From Anastatus disparis (taxonomy: Eukaryota; Arthropoda; Insecta; Hymenoptera; Eupelmidae): a stretch of DNA of 64,000 bases. The stretch spans positions 216,001 to 280,000 of the forward strand of contig JAFFSR010000353.1 of the NCBI GenBank assembly GCA_017163975.1. The letters run 5' to 3'. A program made the position numbers and the translations under genes. The notes under the pieces were generated by a model. That model had not been told where the DNA came from and made no database searches. It saw nothing but the letters and a program-made list of their open reading frames with translations. Shown here in pieces: positions 43,521-53,363 of this stretch; positions within the stretch are counted from its first letter, which is position 1, and the number at the start of each line of letters is the position of its first letter.

Positions 43521-43742
43521 GGATCATTTCATCAATTTATGCCATCATGAAGAAGATTTTAGGTTCAAAGTTATATCTCATAATTTTTCAGCAACAAGTC
43601 ACGGCAAAAATGTATGTGATGGAATTGGTGCCACTGTTAAGAAATTGACAAGAAGAGCTTCATTACAAAGACCTATCAATAATCAAATACAAACTGCAAG
43701 GCAAATGTTTGATTATTGTCAAGATAATATTTCAGGAATAAG
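43521..43742 (+). pseudogene. Element S transposase, exon 3
   Basis: Acceptor ATGTTTTAG, donor AG|GTAAAA. In phase with exon 2: DHFINLCHHEEDFRFKV, then FSATSHGKNVCDGIGATVKK and RASLQRPINNQI. HHEEDF and the SHGK-CDG motif are the most conserved landmarks of this transposase type. No stop in the exon. Confidence 0.7.
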
Positions 43743-43830
43743 GTAAAAAAAATTACTAATTCTGTTACTAACAATTTATAATTGTTTTGATATTTATTCT
43801 TGTTATAGTAATAAATAATTTATTTGATAG

Positions 43831-44014
43831 ATTTCTTTATGTTAATCAACAAGATGTTGAAGCAAGGGATCGAAAACTTCATTCTCGCTTTCAGGCAGCT
43901 CGAAGAATTAGTGACACTAGAATTCATCACTATTTTGAGCCAATCAGCCAATCTCGTATGAAAATTAAAATTTTCTCTGCTGATGATGAATTCGCATTAG
44001 TTAATATTGCATAA
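43831..44014 (+). pseudogene. Element S transposase, last exon
   Basis: Acceptor ATTTGATAG. Frame FLYVNQQDVEARDRKLHSRF ... FSADDEFALVNIA, stop TAA 44012-44014. Total length of the four exons is about 840 codons. The exon is intact. Confidence 0.65.
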
Positions 44015-44719
44015 AGTAAATAGTAATCCCAAAAAATATTTTCCAAAATTCAAAATATAGTTTATTCAAATAGTAGGATAAACTATATTTTTAATTCAGC
44101 ATAAGCTTTCGTTTTATTCTTTATTCACTTGATTTTTTATCATTTTTAGATAACTATTTATAAGGCTAGCCAACTTTAAGTGTGTTACTATGCTTCATTT
44201 GATTATTTAGAAATTTAAATGATTTCCCAATCCAGTGTGAAAATTTTGAAAGTACTAATATCTATTAAAAGTTATGAAAAGATATTAGAGAATATCAGTG
44301 TGCATCAAAGAAAGTGGTTTTGAGTGGGGTTTTGCACATTTAAATATACATCAATACCTTCTAATCCTCTTTTAAAATTTGGTATCAAATAAAATGTTTA
44401 TATTTTTATAACGGACATATTTTAATACATTTTGATACCTTTATACCTACATCGATGTCATTTTATGAATTAAAAAAACTGCTTTACAAAATATTTCTAA
44501 AAAGAAAATCCGAAATTATGTAGTGCATTATGTTATATTTTAATACCTTTTAAAACTTTTTATACTTGTTACATCTTTTGATTATTCTTATGAGATAAAT
44601 TTAGTCATGGATCTAATCAAAAACATTGCGGAGTGTAAAATAATTTAGTAAAAAAACTATTTGAATTATTTTAAAATAAGACTAGAAAGAATTCGTCAAC
44701 CGACTCTTGAGTCTTTTTA
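44015..44719. other. 3' flank of the S transposase, AT-rich
   Basis: No ORF or repeat recognised. It may hold the gene's 3' UTR. Confidence 0.4.
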
Positions 44720-45134
44720 TAATATAAACCTTTCAAAATTCAGAATATTGCTTCTCAAGTAAGCCAACACTTTCACCTTTTGTGGCGTTTTTTTTAAAAA
44801 TTTGAGAGCCCTAGGAGATTCTACACGTCATAAATTATTAAAGTAGATAGCAAAAGCTATTATTCAAGCTTTGATGAAAGTCTCTAGGTGGTTTAGAACG
44901 AAAGTTAAAACAGTTAACGATTTTTATAAACTGAAGGTAATAAATCCGTGAACGTTCATTTTATCCGACTTTGAAATTGGTCTCAACTTATTTATAACTC
45001 CGGCTTTGTATCAGCTAGTAATTCACCAAAAATCAAATTGAACGTCTTCTCTTACAGTTTTATCATCTTGGATAAAACTTTTTTTAGTCAAGTTTAATGT
45101 GCCAACAGCATCGCGAAATAATGTTATAAGAAAA
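44720..45134. repeat. Diverged partial copy of the S arm
   Basis: Same orientation as the left arm near 36340-36620 (TTCAGAATATTGCTTC, TCTCTAGGTGGTTTAGAA, AATCCGTGAACG), but with many differences. It abuts the recent right arm, so old and new arm copies face each other. Confidence 0.55.
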
Positions 45135-46665
45135 TTATTCTTTTCGTGCGCATTTGCTTACCATAAAGAAATCAATCGCTAAAAAACGCGGTAGCCCTCT
45201 AACGAGCAATCATTAGTACTATTATATACATTCATATCAATTTGTATAATAGTACTGATGATTGCTCGTTAGAGGGCTACCGCGCTTTTTAGCGATTGAT
45301 TTCTTTATGGTAAGCGAATGCGCACGAAAAGAATAAGACCGTTCAGAGCATATAAACTGACAGTTTCGTTTGATCTAAAATAATAATAGTTTTCTCACAC
45401 TCTATTTTAACTAATGAATAGAGGTATTTTTGTAGGTTTTAATGAAAAATAAAAAAATAATTATTATCCTGTAGTTTAACTACTTTTGAATTTTCTCTTG
45501 TGACTTATGACGTTATTAAAAGACGTCTTTTTTTGTTACAAATCCAGACACATCCAAAGACGTCATTATTTTCAATAGGGACTTAACGATGTTATAAGAA
45601 AAAAATAAAGTTGTTTATTTTAGATGTTAGCAGACTTACATTTATACTTCATCAAAGATATTGAAATTACAAGCAATAATTTTTAATTAGAGCTTCAATA
45701 AGAGTCCTGAAGTATCATAGAAATTAAGTTATAGGAAAGTTAAGACCAATCTAAAAATCGGCTAGAGTAAGCGTTCACGGATTTGATACCTTGAGAAATA
45801 AAAAATTCTCAAACTGTTATAACTTTTATTCTAAACGACCTAGAGACCTATACTCAAGCATAAAATCAAGTTTTTTATCGCTCATTTCATAATTTATAGC
45901 CTGTTGAATCTTTTAAGGTTTTCGCATTTATGAGTAGAAGACGCAACAGCTGGGTGTATTGATTTACTTGTGAAGCAAAATACTGAATTATGAGAGGTTC
46001 AAATAATAGTAAAATCGTAGGATACCATTGACCAGGCCTATTTGGCCTCATTTTACGTGACTTATAGAAAGTTTTCTTGTAAGATTTAGTGAATTTGAAG
46101 TTGTCCGGCCAGAGTTACAATGATCTAAATTTTGTAAAAACGTATATTTTAGAAATTTTGCAAACTTTAAACCTTTGTATCTCCGTCAATTTTAAACCTT
46201 TTTGAAAATTTAAAAATGCAAATTAAAGCTTTCTTTTTGACCAATAAAACAAAATTTTGATAATTTAAAAATATCAAAATTCAAATGAGTTACAGCTGTT
46301 TAAAAATTGTCAAAAATGTCAAAAATCAGTATTTTATTCTAAGAGTTTTCAGAAGCCTGATTAGAATTTTTTAAAAATATAATTACGAAAATTTAAAATT
46401 AACATAAAAACGAAGAAATTGCCGCCTGCCGAATTAAAATATGTTAAAAACTCGAGTCTTGGCAGAATTTTGAAAAAGAGTGAAAAACAGCCGAAAAAAG
46501 CGGAGTTTTTGACCTTTGAAAGGCCATATTTCGGCGAGTTTTGCACTTAGAGAGCTGAAATTTTGCACAGATTCCTAACTTTAATAATACTAAAACATAT
46601 CTCAAAATCAGCAAAATCGGTGATCCACATGCGCACACTTTTATAAAAAGATGTTATTTTGACCC
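45135..46665. repeat. Right long inverted repeat of element S
   Basis: 1531 bp, the reverse complement of 35668-37200. It contains a truncated F element (45135 to about 45577). It ends TTATTTTGACCC next to (TA)n. Confidence 0.85.
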
Positions 46666-47648
46666 ATATATATATATATATATATACTAGGGGGGTACCC
46701 CCTGCTCGCTCCGCTCGCCAACCCCCTATTTGTTATTTAGGTTACATTATCTTAATTTTTTTATTTTCATCAACTGTAAAAAATATAATTATCAAAATAT
46801 ATTAAGTTATACTCTAAAATATATTTAAATATTTATTACAAACCCATTTTTGTTTTTCTTATTTATATGATGTTATATAATAAAAGTTTTTATTGTTTAT
46901 ATAGAACCAATTTTCATAAATACTAATATCTTATGAATGTCCGTAGCATTAATAAATTTTTGTTTTTTTACCTGAATTATTAAATTTATAAAGTTTGTAT
47001 TATAAATATATTTCTATGTTTTCCACACCACCTAGTATTTTTAAATACCGAGGTATATATGTAGGTGCGTTTTTTTTAGTGGTTTCCCCAGGAGGCCTAT
47101 TTCCACTCACATTTTTAAAAAATGTTTTTTTTTTAATAAATAAATGAAAAAAATCATTTTTTTATTTATATATTAAAAATAAAAAATAACATCTTTTAAA
47201 TATGTTCGCTGAAATATAAAATATTAAAAATAATATGTATATTAAATTTAATATATTTAAATATACAAAAAAATTTTACTTATACTTACTATTAAACAGT
47301 ATTTAGAAATTTAAAAATTTTTTTAATTCATAAATTTAGAATATTAAAAAAATTTTACCTATTTTTATTATGACTAAAAACTTTGAAAACAGAAATTTAA
47401 AAAATTTTTATGTATTATCCTTTTTTTTTGTCAACATACTTAGAATTTTTTTCATCTTTTTGTTCTAATTTTTGTAAATATTGTAAAATTATTTAATATA
47501 ATTGTTTATAAAATTTTATATAATTTTTTACTTACTTTTATAAATAAAAAATAATATTTCTGGAAAATACTGCTTGGAATTTTTATATGTAATATTAATT
47601 ATATATACATAATTCATACATATATTTTGTATAAAAATAAATTATTTT

Positions 47649-47885
47649 TTAGCATGTAAATTTTTGTTTCCTATTAGATTTCGTACTAAAATTTTTCTCA
47701 CAATAAATACATAATTCCTTTTTTTGTACGTGAGTTCTTTCATGTCTTCTAATATTTTTAATTTCAATAAATAAGCCACATGTTCTACAACTTATAGTTT
47801 TAATATTAATTCTATTTATATGTATTTTTAAAAATTCAGATGTAGAATAAGAATTTTTGCAAAACGGGCATTGAAATACATCCAT
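47649..47885 (-). CDS. Small C2H2-type zinc-finger frame in Helitron 2
   Basis: 78 residues: CPFCKNSYSTSEFLKIHINR (C-x2-C...H), then CRTCGLFIEIKNIRRHERTH (C-x2-C...H-x3-H) and CIYCEKNFSTKSNRKQKF without paired His. About two complete fingers. Short and C-terminally incomplete, so probably a captured or remnant zinc-finger segment rather than a working gene. Transcribed in the same sense as the helicase and downstream of it. Confidence 0.5.
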   Translation of the reverse strand: MDVFQCPFCKNSYSTSEFLKIHINRINIKTISCRTCGLFIEIKNIRRHERTHVQKKELCIYCEKNFSTKSNRKQKFTC

Positions 47886-48539
47886 CTTTCCTATTAATAT
47901 TAAGTTTAAACATTAATTTTCATTAAATAATAATTTTATAAAAAACTTGGGAAACATTTTATTTATATTTTATATATGGGGATTTATAATTTTATTTAAG
48001 TTTAATTTTATTCTGTTTCTATTATATTTTAAAAAAATAAAATATAATAAGCATAACACATTTAATAATTTACATCAATGACTTTTTAGGGGTCCACCTT
48101 TGTTTTATTTGACATTTTCATTGATTGCAATTTTCTAATGTGAAAGAGAGAGAAAGAAAAAGAGTCTACTAACTCTTTACTTAGCTGCCTACCCGACACT
48201 GAAGTGGCTTTTGCTGATCGCTTGCTCTACGCATGCACTAATATTCACAGTGAAAAATTTGTTAGCTTTTGTCGACAAAAATCGCATCATGAGAAGCGTG
48301 GCTCACGAAACAGCTACCACTCCGATATTCTCGACTAATTACTTTCTGACAGCTATGCAGAAACTGTTTTAGCTTTTAATTTAATTTAAAACAAGTTTTA
48401 CAAAAGAAAAAAATCTTTAATTTTAGTGAAATAAAAATAAAATGTCCTTTAAGTGAATCAAATTTACACAACAAGAAAATCAATTAATCGTTAAAATTAA
48501 ATGAAATGAATTAATAAAAATGGTAAGAATTTAAATAAA

Positions 48540-48953
48540 TTATTTATTGAAAATTTCCGTCCAAACAATGTTATCTATTTTTGATGTATCATCTAAATTA
48601 TTTTGAATATAGATATTATTAAAAGTTTCACATCTTGACAAAGCAACGTACAATTGACCATGTAAAAACAATGGTCTTCTTACAAATAAGCCTACATTAT
48701 CGAAACTTTGACCTTGTGATTTATTTATAGTTATTGCAAATGCTAATATAATTGGAAATTGTTTTCTGTAAAGAATAAATGGTAATGAAGAATTATTTCC
48801 TGTATTTAAAGTAATTTTTGGAATAAAAACTTTATTTCTAATTTTATCGCCTGTTATTATTTCAGCTTCAATATTATGTTTATATAAATTTATAATTTTC
48901 AATCGTGTACCATTACATAATCCTTCCGATATACTTGAATTTCTTAACAACAT
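48540..48953 (-). pseudogene. Helitron Pif1-like helicase, C-terminal part
   Basis: Motifs in order: LLRNSSISEGLCNGTRL, AEIITGDKIRNKVFIPKI, LPFILYRKQFPIILAFAITI, NKSQGQSFDNVGLF and HGQLYVALSRC, i.e. the terminal helicase motifs V-VI of Pif1-type Helitron enzymes. 137 residues, open from ATG to stop. Upstream part is in 48960-49541 with breaks. The helicase would unwind DNA during rolling-circle transposition; this copy is incomplete. Confidence 0.8.
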
Positions 48954-48999
48954 TACTATAGCATTAACTTTTAAATTAATTTATGAGGTGGTAAACCTT

Positions 49000-49541
49000 C
49001 TTTAATTTTATTTAAAAATTCTATCTGGTAATTCAAATAAATGTTATCATCAGTTTGATCATTCCTTTAGGTAATAAAGTAGATGCAATACCAGTCCAAG
49101 CCATAGACAAAATTTTTTTATTAATTAATATAAAATAAAATATTAAAGTTTTATATAAAAAAGTTTTTCCTGTTCCTCCAGGACCATCGATAAAATATAT
49201 TTTTTTTATCATCTTTTTCAGTTAAAATTTCAAAAATTAATTTTTGTTCATCGTTTAATTTATTATACATTAATTTAAAATTTTTTTTTTGCTTTCTATT
49301 ACATCATGATGATTATTGTTCAAAGTAATTGAATTTATTTTTGGTTCAGGTAAACCAAAATCTTTACAAGATATATATTCATTAATAAAAATATCATTAA
49401 GTTCAAATAAAGCATTATTTTCTTTATTTTCATTAAAATCTTCAACAAAATAATTAGTAGTGGAGGTTGGCGCGCATGCGCACAGGGGGCTTGCGTAATT
49501 TCCATTTTACCATGTTTGATGTCATTTATTCTTTTAAGCAA
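49000..49541 (-). pseudogene. Helitron helicase, Walker A region, broken
   Basis: On the minus strand, LNDEQKLIFEILTEK is followed after a frameshift by a Walker A motif DGPGGTGKT-FLY and then WTGIASTLLP. The segment upstream (DFGLPEPK) resembles the helicase start region. A deletion separates this part from motifs V-VI. Confidence 0.65.
49458..49500 (+). other. Partial Helitron 3'-like end in opposite orientation
   Basis: GGAGGTTGGCGCGCATGCGC and CAGGGGGC resemble the plus-strand Helitron end at 33572, but the CCCCCTAG part is missing. It lies within the helicase remnant. Confidence 0.5.
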
Positions 49542-50121
49542 TAATTGTACATTTTATAAAATTTATCATAAAAATTATTAACTTAATATGTTTGTTCTAT
49601 ATATTTAAAGTAAAAGCAGTAGGTGCAAACAATAAAAATTAGCAAGAAGCTTTTTAAATGATAGGATTTGAATGAAATTGAGGATCAGAGGGAATGAGCT
49701 AAGGAGCAGCTAAGGAAGAGGAACAAAAACGTAAAATAACGTAAAATAACACAAAAAAAAGGTAAAATTTGAGGATTTACCTGAGGAGGAGCAAAAATGA
49801 CCTAAAATAACGTAAAAATAACGGAAAAAAGTGATGGATTTTTTGAGGAAGAGAAAAGGAAGAGAAAATAAAGGCATGAGGAAACTCAAAAGAAGAGAAA
49901 AAGAAGAGGGGAGGAAGGGAAAATGGAAAGAAAAGGAAGAGGAACAAATAACGTAAAATAACGTAAAAAATAAGGGAAAAAAAAAAGATCAAAATTAGGT
50001 AAGAGAATGAGGAAAAGAAGAGAAGGGGAGGAGCTTGGTCGTAGAAAATTTCCTTACAACTATATAATATAGAGAGATATATATATAACATAGAATAACA
50101 TTAATTTATAAAATAATCTCA

Positions 50122-50720
50122 CTTTCAAGCTACTTGCTAAATGTGAATTTCCAGCTTTAATTTCAAACATGGTTTTTCGAGTTTCATCCCTGTATTTTTT
50201 TGGCGTTCTGCTTTTCTTTTCTTGCTTAATAGTTGTTTACTTTTTTGTTCTATATTCATTCTCAATTCATCGATTTCCTTTTGAACCCCTGTTTTTGCGA
50301 GACCAGCATCACGACCTTCGATTTTTAATAATAATGTTTTTTCTAAAAATTCTATCTCTTTCTTAAGAGTATCTTGGGCAGGAGCTATATATTAACGAGT
50401 CGTTTTAGAAGCATTAATTGTAAATTCTTCATTCTTATTTTTATTTTCAGTCAAGCTAAAACTTTCGCTAGTACCCGCATCCAAGCTATGTTTACGTTTT
50501 TCTCCTTTAAAACAATAAAGCGAATCAAAGATTGTAAATTGATGGCGAAATTCACATCGATAAGACTATAGGAAAATGATACCTTTTTGCACCTCTGAAA
50601 TTATTTTAGTATCTGAAGGAAGGTGTGAGGTTGATGACGATGGCGATAGTGATATTTATAAGGATGATGAAGGATTATTAGAAACACTTTGACTGGAAGA
50701 TTTAAAAAAAATAACGTAGA
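50122..50720 (-). pseudogene. T transposase, second exon region (coiled coil)
   Basis: Minus-strand frames: a Ser-rich stretch, KRKHSLDAGTSESFSLTENK, then TLKKEIEFLEKTLLLKIEGR and DELRMNIEQKSKQLLSKKRK, a heptad-like Glu/Lys/Leu coiled coil ending in a basic patch, and in another frame FEIKAGNSHLASSLK up to a GTGAGA donor. Several stops and at least one frameshift. The coiled coil would serve dimerisation. Position and sense fit the T gene between its start exon and the catalytic exons. Confidence 0.5.
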
Positions 50721-51022
50721 ATCTTAGCTCAGTATTGAAAAGTTAATATTAATGTTCAAAACAAAAATAATATAATTGGTCAAATAAAGAAAATCATGAT
50801 ATTCTGTTGTAATTTAATAGATTGCCATCTAATTTTTATTTAATATTCATGAAAAATTAAATGAGCGACAAATTAATGTTTTTATATAAAAGCATCCACA
50901 CAAACAAGTTCTTTTATGTAGACGATCTTATTGTAGTGAATTTATGATATTGCGTTTTTTCGTTAATATTTCATACATTTCTTCATTAAATAGAATTAAA
51001 AATAAACTAGCAAGAAAATAAT

Positions 51023-51238
51023 TTACTTTTTGGATAAAATTATTGAGATACTTTGCGTCTTTTTCTGTTTTTTTTGTAACAGCTCTGATATTTTTTTTTC
51101 AACGTTGCCAGGAAATTCACTTTTATTATTTTTAATACCTTTCCACAGTTCGTTCATATTATCTTGTACTTTTTGTTTGGAAAAATTATCGGCGTTCAAT
51201 TTTTGATACGCATTAAATAATTTATTATATAATGACAT
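51023..51238 (-). CDS. T transposase, first coding segment
   Basis: 71 residues from ATG 51238: SLYNKLFNAYQKLNADNFSK and NMNELWKGIKNNKSEFPGNV, followed by a Lys/Gln-rich helix. The YNKL-NAY...N-LW-IK pattern is the N-terminus I recall for the transposase family matched by the catalytic exons. Open and unbroken. It starts 430 bp inside the right GGGAAC terminus, which suits a first exon near a transposon end. The reading after SISIILSKK was not traced across a splice site. Confidence 0.5.
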   Translation of the reverse strand: MSLYNKLFNAYQKLNADNFSKQKVQDNMNELWKGIKNNKSEFPGNVEKKISELLQKKQKKTQSISIILSKK

Positions 51239-51668
51239 ATTTAATGTTCTATACTATATTAGCTTACATCGAACTTTGCACATTTGTTTTCACGCATGAA
51301 CCTTTTTTCAAATGTATACTCGATTCAGCGACGCGTTATAGACGTGAACAAAACACTGAAGCATGCGCCAAGCAAGAACGTGAAGAGTATTGCTTTGTAG
51401 TCTGCTATCATAATAACGGCGACGACTTTTAGAAAGTGTGACGGAGACAGGAATAAAGAAAAACAATAAACCTTAGCATTCTCGCGCGTTATTTGAAATT
51501 TCAAATGTAATTTTTCAAATATTGATGCATAATTTCAACATATTAAGCATCATAAAAACCACGTGCCTTTCTGTATCACTCCTCCCCCCCCCCTCACGTA
51601 GTCTTAACGTAGCATTTCATGACCCCCCCGTCCCCCTCAAATGGGCCACGTGATTTGTGAAAGTTCCC
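51239..51668. promoter_or_regulatory. Presumed 5' region and right terminus of transposon T
   Basis: Between the first coding segment and the inverted end. It holds the C-run blocks (51570-51640) shared with the left terminus. Promoter elements were not identified. A plus-strand open frame at 51232-51432 has no recognisable domain. Confidence 0.4.
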
Positions 51669-51671
51669 TAA

Positions 51672-53363
51672 TCAAATGTTGCACTATTTTTAATTATTTC
51701 AAAAGGAATTATTTACCAAGGGATTATATCTCAATTGTATCAGTATGCTAATATTTTCGAATCATATTATATTATGTTTCGATTGTTAAGTTTATAAACA
51801 GTATCAATAAATATAATCATTGAATTTTTTATTTAAAAAAATCAATTTTTAATTTAATAAGCTATTTTAAAAATTTTTTATATCTAATTTCACTCATAGT
51901 TAACAAAAACCTATATACTTTAATGTTAAGCGATTATGTAATTAAGAATAATACACAGTCAGTGTTTTATCTTTAGGTCACAGATTTAGACTGAACGTCA
52001 TAAGTAGATTTCAGAAGATATTGATGATCTGCAGTGTTAGAGAGCCCAATGCTGCCTCGTTTTTAAAATATTCAATTTTTATATATCTCAATACTATTTA
52101 AAATTCTTGTTATAACAAAAAATCATTAATTTAATATGTCATTTGACATAACAATAAATATGTACACTTAAGGGCATAATAGTATATTATACATCAAGGC
52201 TGCAAAAGGTATCATTCTTGGCGAGTGCATGCTGAGGGGCCGAGCGTAGCGAGGCCGCTCCAGTTGCACGAGCAAGAATGATACGTTTGTGGCCGTGACT
52301 GCATATACTTTTTTTTGACCGAAGACCGCTAAGTGGAAGCTGGGTCTTAGCCCCCCCGCCTATAAAAAAATAATTGATGATTCTTAAAATATGAAAGAAT
52401 TTTATGAAAAAATTCAATTATAAATAATAAATAACTAATAATTCTTAAAATACAATGAAAAAAATTCGATAATTAAAACCACTAATAATTGTTAAAATAT
52501 AAAATTAAAATTATACAAAAATATAATAAAACATAAAATAACTATAAAAATTATAATAAACTATAAAAATTATAATTAAAAAATATCATTTAAAAAAAGA
52601 AAGAAAAAGTTTTAAAAAAATAGAATAAAAAAAGTTTGATTATAAAAAGAATTAATAATTGTTAAAATATAACATTAAAATTAAACAAAAGTGCAACAAT
52701 ATAGAAAACAAAGCTAAACTATAAAAATTATAATTAAAAAATATTATTTAAAAAAGAAAATTAAAGTTTTAACACACGAAACTTGTTACTATGTCTTTTT
52801 CTTGCTCTTTCCTTTTCTTTCACACATATATTGAGTCTACGTTATTCGTTAACGCATACCCAGTATAGTATATATAACACATAAAGGATAGCGATATTAA
52901 GGAAAGCGAGCAGTTCATTAAGTTTAATTCCAAGAATCAGCGACGTCGAGAACGTTTTTCTGTGAACTTTTATTAAAATAATACATTGGATATACACATT
53001 TTTCTTTTGCGGCCTAGGACAAGAATACACTATTTTGTGCTCCGTATACAGGACACAAAAATTCATTTTGCGGCCTGAGGACAAAAAACACTTTGTTCGG
53101 TCCAACTATCGAATATCGGTTTATTGCTTTTTTTTTTGTTGAATAAGCTCGAACAAGTTTTTTTACCCAATCTTATTTAGTTTCGTTTTTATGGAGAAAT
53201 TAATAGGATAATTTTTTAATTGATTTTTTTGTTAATTTTGCTATTTCAAGATTTTTCCCAAATTTTTTACTAATCTTATTGAAACACTATAAGAAATTAT
53301 GTTTTTATTACTTGATTCAATAATTCATAAATCATTAATTAATCTCCAAAAAGTTTTTATTAA
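51672..53363. other. Mostly AT-rich spacer with one GC block and a short duplicated motif
   Basis: Contains a GC-rich block at 52190-52345 (see separate entry) and, at 53000-53090, TTTGCGGCCT-AGGACAA written twice about 65 bp apart. 52380-52780 is simple A/T-rich repeat of ATAAAAATTATAA type. No gene supported. Confidence 0.4.
52190..52345. repeat. GC-rich palindromic block 1
   Basis: GGTATCATTCTTG and CAAGAATGATACG form inverted arms around GGGGCCGAGCGTAGCGAGGC. Similar arm-plus-GC-core blocks are at 58320-58440 and 59440-59560. No coding content. Confidence 0.5.

Larger units (their letters stand above)
35668..46665 (+). mobile_element. 11-kb element S with 1.53-kb inverted repeats and its own transposase gene
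   Basis: 35668-37200 and 45135-46665 are inverted copies differing at only a few positions, and both outer ends (GGGTCAAAATAACATC) abut (TA)n. Between them are a foldback element, a TAA-flanked MITE, and a plus-strand four-exon transposase pseudogene (38427-44014). Outer ends plus an internal transposase fit a cut-and-paste transposon; the (TA)n hides the target duplication. An alternative is two copies of a foldback element flanking an unrelated gene. A diverged partial copy of the arm lies at about 44720-45134. Confidence 0.6.
46687..50077 (-). mobile_element. Helitron 2, deletion derivative with helicase remnant
   Basis: On the minus strand it starts A|TCTCTCTATATTATATAG (50077 downward) and ends with a hairpin-rich GGCGAGCGGAGCGAGC, GGGGGTACCCCCC and CTAG|T at 46687. 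Both ends abut (TA)n, consistent with A|T target use. It keeps C-terminal Pif1-type helicase sequence and a small zinc-finger frame, and lacks a recognisable Rep (HUH) domain. Confidence 0.7.
31810..51668 (-). mobile_element. Outer DNA transposon T, split by three large nested elements
   Basis: The terminus GGGAACGTTCACAAACCACG at 31810 faces GTGATTTGTGAAAGTTCCC ending at 51668, with TAA outside both (31807-31809, 51669-51671). Without the two Helitrons (1598 and 3391 bp) and the 11-kb inverted-repeat element, about 3.9 kb remains, carrying one minus-strand transposase gene in order: start at 51238, coiled-coil exon near 50.1-50.7 kb, catalytic exons 35.5-33.7 kb. The order, strand, splice-compatible borders and termini agree with one transposon. 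An alternative is that the two GGGAAC ends are separate MITE fragments that only happen to bracket the gene. Confidence 0.6.

Noticed and set aside
52190..52345. GC-rich palindromic block as a tRNA or other RNA gene
   Set aside because: No cloverleaf, A/B box or terminator pattern could be fitted.
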